The notes beneath the pieces are model-generated. The model ran no database searches, was not told the origin of the DNA, and saw only the letters and a list, made by a program, of their open reading frames with translations. The position numbers and the translations under genes were made by a program. This document shows positions 59,254 through 64,000 of a stretch of 64,000 bases of DNA, piece after piece. Positions within the stretch are counted from its first letter, which is position 1, and each line of letters starts with the position of its first letter. This DNA is from Effrenium voratum. Its lineage: Eukaryota > Sar > Dinophyceae > Suessiales > Symbiodiniaceae. Location of the stretch: assembly GCA_963377175.1 (NCBI GenBank), contig CAUJNA010002979.1, forward strand, positions 777,643 to 841,642. The letters are read 5' to 3'.

Positions 59254-61237
59254 TTGCCTTACTTCCCGTTGCCAACGAAGGATTGAGTGGAGCGATCCTG
59301 TTCTCGGCGCAGGATTGACTGAAAACTCCGCCAGCGCCCCGGCGAGAAGCAGGCCGCTGACAGACCTTCAGCGCTGCGACAGTGGCCCGCGCCAGGCCCG
59401 CACCAGGCCCCAGGCCCGCACCAGGCCCCAGGCCCGCACCAGGCCCAGGCCCGCGCCAGGCCCCGCACCAGGGTTTTTTTCGGGCTGAGAACTAACTGTG
59501 GCAGGAGCGAAGTCGGAATTCCGACCTCGGTGGATTTTTAGACCGAAGCCGCGGAGCCGGCCTCGCTAGCAGCTCCCTTGTCTCAGTGGTTATGACCTGC
59601 GGGCGGGCATTAATGAACCAACCTTGCCCATTAATGAGCCAACCTTGCCCATTAATGAATCAGCCCGTTCCATTATTGATTCAAACTTGCCAAGAACGAA
59701 GTCCTCCGGAACTCGGGAACTGGGCCGCTTTTGCGCACTTTTTCGGCCCAAAAGTGAGCGGTGACGAAGCGGTTTCGAACGGTGACAAGCTCGGCGGGAT
59801 GGAATTTGCCTGCTTTTCCGGGCAGAAAGCAGAGCGCAGCGAGCGTCTGGAGCCTGTTTTCGACCGAAAACGAGCGAATCTGGAGGCTCAGGCACCACAC
59901 TTGACGTCTGACACGAAAAAACGAACTTTTCGGAGTTAGCCGTTTAGAGCGCTTTTTGCACCAAAAACGGAGCGGTGACAAAGACTGGTGACATCGGAAA
60001 AACGTTCAGCTGGATGGAGAATTTGGCTGTTTTGCAGGGTTTGGGGACCAAAAAACCAAAATAATTAGGGTGCAATAAGCTGCCTTTCCTTACTACTCGT
60101 TTCGCCGCAGGTGCAACCGCACTGAAGAGGGGGACTTTGCGCCTTGGCCTCGATCGCCTTTGCTCCCGGGGTTGCCTTGGAAGCAGAAGGAGGGGAACAT
60201 CTTGCCCCTTGTCCTAGGGGCACCGCAGAGCCCTAGGAAAGTGCAACCTTCCCAAGCAACCCGGTCAAAAAGGTGTGCGCCTTGCAGTTGGCTTTTAGGT
60301 TCTGGTTTCTTGAGGCTAGGAGCAGTGCGCGGGACCTTTAACGCTAAGGGTTTTCTTTCCCCTTGTGTTTTCTATGTCGGGGTGAATCTCCTACGCGCTG
60401 CCGTTTGGTGCTCCTGGCCCTCAAACTCACGTTTAGGACTTGCAGTCCTCATCCAACCCTTCCAAGCCCCAAGTATGCTTGGGCCTCCAAGCTTGGAGCC
60501 TACCGGACAAGAACGGGAGCGCTCTCCCAGCCTTCTATCAGGGCCCCGGTCCTCTCATGCAGGCGCGGGCACGCCGCGCCTTCATTTGGTACTTTTAGGC
60601 AAGGACACGCATGCCTTGCGATCTGTTTCACAGGGACAAGGTGTGTCCCTTGCAGTCGGCTTTTAGGTTCTGGGTCTCTAGTGATTTGAGGCTAGGAGCA
60701 GTGCGCGGGCCTTCAACAAGGCTGACCAGAGTTTAGACGCTCTGCATCTCTGAGCGAGCGTGGGCACGCCTGCTCCGCATTAAGGGCGGTACCCGCGGTA
60801 CGCTCTTACGGATCACGGACCGCTGTCCGCTGATCCAGGCGTGGGCACGCTTGCCGCGCCCTGCATTTGCATTGCCGCATGCCAGGACACGTCTGGCGCT
60901 TTTAATCCGTTTCACGGGGGGGTGAACATGCCCCCTGCTCTGCACCAACCCGGTTAAAAAAGAATGCGCGCTCTTCTCGCTTTGTGGGTTCCCTTTTGTG
61001 AGGGTTGTTTGGGTTCAAGCTACGAGCAGTGCAACAGGTCTTAACGCTCTTGTTCCTGCTACTTCTCTTTCGAACTTGACACTGTGCTGTTGTTGCACGT
61101 ATGAACCAGCCACTTTGTGCTTAGTGTTGCAACTGTGCTTCTCAAAACAGGTTTTCAAATCCAATTTGACTTGCATGCCAGCAACGCAAGCGTCACTTTG
61201 AGTCATTTTGCTATATGCTTCAGGTTTTGTGTCACGC
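59254..61237. other. Repeats and non-coding sequence, no gene
   Basis: 59254-59330: a CAGGATTG-type palindrome. 59385-59475: CCAGGCCCGCAC repeat with a trailing T-run, as at 8440-8495. 59505-59530: GTCGGAATTCCGAC palindrome. 59605-59690: three or four units of 'CATTAATGAGCCAACCTTGC'. 60240-61060: three diverged units sharing 'TTTTAGGTTCTGG', 'GAGGCTAGGAGCAGTGCGCGGG' (60310 and 60690) and 'ACCCGGT.AAAAA' (60258 and 60947). No protein-like frame. Confidence 0.6.
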
Positions 61238-62554
61238 ATGCACCAGAACATTTCAGCTCACAGTCTCTCCATGGCAAGGCGCGGCTCCAAGCTCCTTGCA
61301 TTGGCTTTGCCCATTCTGGTTGGCAGATCTTATTTTGCTCTGGTTGAGACACAGCGGGCGACCCCAAGCGGACACAAGCATCCAAGCAAAACCACAAGGT
61401 GGGCTTCAATCAACCTTCAGAAGTGCGCAGAATATCTCGACCCACTCGCCACCGTGTTTGGGACATCACTGAAGGAAATTGGGCAGGGAGTTCTGGAGGC
61501 AAACAAGAATTTTTGCTCGATTTCAAAGCAGACATCTTTGGTGGAGGTCAACCATGCCCAAGCACACGCAGAACGCCTTGCAAACATCCTCGTGAAAAGT
61601 GTCAAACAAACACGGGAAGCTCGGAACATCTTTGTGCCGAACCACGAGATGTTGCCACTCATCCCCGTGAATGGCACGCAGTTTCAGCAATTGATGAGCA
61701 ATGTGCTATCGGACACGACCTTGACCGGAGTCACTGCGATTCATGCTGAACCTGGCGTGGGCAAGTCCGTTGCTGTGGCTTTGGCCATGCTTGGATGGGC
61801 CAAAGACAACCCACAGTGCATCACTGTTTTGGTCAGGCAGGATTTGGCGTTTCTCAAGGATTTCTTCAGAGTAGCAGACATAAGCTTTGTGCCACCTGTT
61901 GCAGAGCATATTTTTCCAATCTTGTCTGACGCCGGAGTTCGCTTGCAGCTGATTTTGGACGACATCTTTGACACTGGACTGGGTGATGGGCAGATGTTGA
62001 TAAACCTCGCCTGTGCTGCGCACAGATATGGACAGGTCATCGTAGTTACGCGGTCTGAAGGAATTGCGAAGGAAATAGCCCATCTCAATGGAGCGCGAAC
62101 ACGACTAGCCCCACAGCAGGAGAATGTGAGCGTGAGCGAGTACAGATGGAATGAGATGCAGGCATACCAATTCCTGTTGTACTTGAATGCAACAGAGAAG
62201 GTTAAGAATTCCAGCAAGCCCCTCAAAGCGAGATGGTGGAAACAGACAACAGGGGTAGAGACCCAGCTTGAGAAAGCAGTGCAGAAAACCAAAGCCGAGT
62301 TCAGAGAGGATGAGCTCCTGATCTCGAAGACTTTGGAAAGTGCAAGTAGGCCTGATGGCGGCTGGAAACCAACGGACATCATAGAGTTCCTGCTTTCAGG
62401 CAGGAAGCCGGTTACAGCCATTGCAGGCAGGGCACTGTACGGAAAGGGCTGGCTTGGACATCACATTGAGCATGGGAGAAAGCATTCTGCTTGCAGACAA
62501 ACAAGGACGCAAACTGTCCTTCATACTGATACAGCCAAGCAACGTGGGCTTTAA
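61238..62554 (+). CDS. P-loop NTPase, unknown family
   Basis: 438 codons from ATG 61238 (MHQNISAHSL); a second ATG at 61271 (MARRGSKLLALALPILVG) gives a basic-hydrophobic, signal-like N-terminus and is an equally good start. Walker A is AEPGVGKS (about 61747-61770), Walker B LQLILDDIFD (about 61945-61975), followed by 'QVIVVTRSEGIA' (sensor-like). The C-terminal 'RPDGGWKPTDIIEFLLSGRK' is helix-rich. Layout (N-terminal helices, P-loop core, short tail) resembles the NTPase at 23822-25762, and the two may be distant relatives. It ends at TAA 62554; further exons are possible. Confidence 0.6.
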   Translation: MHQNISAHSLSMARRGSKLLALALPILVGRSYFALVETQRATPSGHKHPSKTTRWASINLQKCAEYLDPLATVFGTSLKEIGQGVLEANKNFCSISKQTSLVEVNHAQAHAERLANILVKSVKQTREARNIFVPNHEMLPLIPVNGTQFQQLMSNVLSDTTLTGVTAIHAEPGVGKSVAVALAMLGWAKDNPQCITVLVRQDLAFLKDFFRVADISFVPPVAEHIFPILSDAGVRLQLILDDIFDTGLGDGQMLINLACAAHRYGQVIVVTRSEGIAKEIAHLNGARTRLAPQQENVSVSEYRWNEMQAYQFLLYLNATEKVKNSSKPLKARWWKQTTGVETQLEKAVQKTKAEFREDELLISKTLESASRPDGGWKPTDIIEFLLSGRKPVTAIAGRALYGKGWLGHHIEHGRKHSACRQTRTQTVLHTDTAKQRGL

Positions 62555-63695
62555 AAGTAATGCTCTCGTTTGGAGCAACCAATCATAGCTTTCAGCCCCA
62601 TCTCGCAGTCGGCTTTTCAATCTTTGTGCAGGAAGGGGGCTGGGTCAGAGAAGATGAAGAAGCAGCAGTCAACCGCGGCAAATCCAAGCCGAGCACTCGG
62701 ATCCGATGCCTTTCAACTTCAGGTTTTGCTGTCGCCCAGCTGTCAGGGCAGATTGCTACGGATTTGTGCTACCAGCTTGAGATGCATCAGACTGGGTGCC
62801 TTCCTTAGCACAGCATGTTTGACACTTGTGAACTTGCACCATTGCGCGTCCTAAGATGGATTTTGCACTTGCTCTTCTCGGCTGAGGCAATGCTGGTGCA
62901 CAACGTGTCACCTCGTACCGGAAAATAAAGGTACATCTGCGGCACAGTTGTTTCGTTGCAGTGTGACATTGCTTGACTTAAAGAGTTAGGGAGGTCAATG
63001 CTCACACTTTTGAGCATCAGGCTGCGGTCTTCAAGTCAAGCAGGGAATGCTTGCCGACGGGTACAGAACTGCAAGCTTTGGAATGACATGAGTTCTCAAA
63101 CCCGCTGCTTTGGCAGGTTTTCTGCTCAAATGTTGGAGCGGGCTGTGGCGGACGACAGCAGGCCTTGACTTGCGCACAAGCTTGCGCATGACAAGCTGGA
63201 AGTTGTAAACAATCATACCAAAACGCAAGGATGTGTAATGTGGTGGCCTCCTCTTCATGCAACGGCAATGCTGCGTGACCTTTGTGATTGATAACCCACA
63301 AAGAGACATGCCCACAGAAAGCCATGGTTTCTCTTCCTGCTCGCGGTAGCTTCTGACCTGTGCTTCTTTGTTGAATGACATCTTCCAATAACATTCCTCA
63401 ATTTGATAAAGGTGCTTTGAGGCTAAATACTTGCATGTTTTTTTCCATGCCGGCCCTTTGCCATACCCTTTGGTAAGAACATGAGCTTGAATGTTTGAGC
63501 CACTGACATTGGATGGCCGTGACGGCTTCGAGTTCGCTGGCAATGCCTAATTCATTGGAGATGCCGACATAGATGATTTGAAGGTGCCCACCTCCAGCCA
63601 AATTTCGTATACTTTTAGTTCTGCATGCTGTTTTCTAAAGGGAGTGTCAAGCCCTCATGTCTGCAATGTGTCCTGTGCTTTCATAGTACGTGTTC
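62555..63695. other. No gene recognised
   Basis: Unique, moderately AT-rich sequence with intron-like pyrimidine tracts and TTTCAG/GTGCAG sites. Minus-strand frames at 63017-63601 contain some protein-like words but no motif I can assign. Confidence 0.4.
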
Positions 63696-63696
63696 C

Positions 63697-64000
63697 ACAC
63701 ACACACAAAAACACACACAAACACATACACAAACACACACAAACACACACACACACACAAACACACACACAAACACACAAAAACACACACAAAAACACAA
63801 ACACACACGCAAAAACACACACACAAAAACACACACAAAAACACACACAAAAACACACAAACACACACACAAACACACACAAACAAACACACACACACAC
63901 ACAAACAAACACACACACACACACAAACAAACACACACACACACACACACAAACAAACACACACACACACAAAAACACACACACACACACAAACACACAC
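63697..64000 (+). repeat. CA-rich microsatellite
   Basis: Imperfect (CA)n with regularly spaced AAA/AAAA interruptions (CACACAAAAACACACACAAA...). It runs to the window edge. Cys-Val open frames on the other strand are artefacts. Confidence 0.95.

Noticed and set aside
63017..63601. Copia-like polyprotein end on the minus strand
   Set aside because: Some words look protein-like, but no RT, RNase H or integrase motif is visible and the frames are broken.

Overview
The window looks like nuclear DNA of a dinoflagellate, most likely of the Symbiodiniaceae type. Supporting signs are CCCTAAA-type telomeric repeats, a near-complete relict of the dinoflagellate spliced leader, LINEs with the EAANPGP and YADN signatures that I associate with this group, very high repeat content and many simple-sequence arrays. 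Little of it is ordinary host gene space.

About half of the window is made of rearranged copies of one integrated virus-like element, a Polinton-like virus (PLV). Its gene set, rebuilt by comparing copies, is: an FtsK/HerA (A32-like) packaging ATPase; a probable penton/minor capsid protein; an AT-hook protein (here 'gene c'); a small charged protein ('gene d'); a Gly/Ala-rich probable membrane protein ('gene e'); an array of long hairpins; a probable double-jelly-roll major capsid protein (MCP); a small unknown protein ('gene i'); a C5-cytosine-type DNA methyltransferase; a very large tail-fibre-like protein ending in a peptidase S74 (intramolecular chaperone) domain; and an RVE-type DDE integrase. 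I see no protein-primed DNA polymerase and no Ulp1-like protease of the element. The least damaged cassette is 11.5-13.9 kb. Most other copies carry frameshifts or are truncated.

Layout: 1-2.7 kb trinucleotide-rich minisatellite; 2.9-8.3 kb scrambled PLV copy, with a 0.4 kb microsatellite block inside gene d; 8.3-10.5 kb palindromes and a fold-back element; 10.5-36.2 kb an outer PLV whose fibre gene is split by an inner, about 21 kb PLV (11110-32120) that has 0.7 kb terminal inverted repeats and a 7 bp target duplication; the inner element itself holds about 9 kb of host-like sequence (17-26 kb) including a P-loop NTPase gene; 36.7-38 kb inverted MCP-penton-ATPase remnant; 38-40.9 kb a retroposed unit starting with a spliced-leader relict; 41-42.5 kb tandem repeats; 42.5-46.4 kb another PLV copy (MCP, methyltransferase, gene i, ATPase); 46.4-57.15 kb a nearly full-length LINE carrying a C5-cytosine DNA methyltransferase domain, inserted in the ATPase with a 14 bp target duplication; 57.15-59.3 kb the rest of that PLV plus mirror-image fragments; 59.3-61.2 kb repeats; 61.2-62.6 kb a second P-loop NTPase; then non-coding sequence and a CA-type microsatellite to the end.

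The order of events can be read from the nesting: PLV insertion, PLV-into-PLV insertion, then retroelement insertions into PLV DNA. The capsid cassette is packed with 0-8 bp between genes, an arrangement more like a virus than a nuclear gene cluster. It would suit spliced-leader trans-splicing as the way to make separate mRNAs. That last point is inference.
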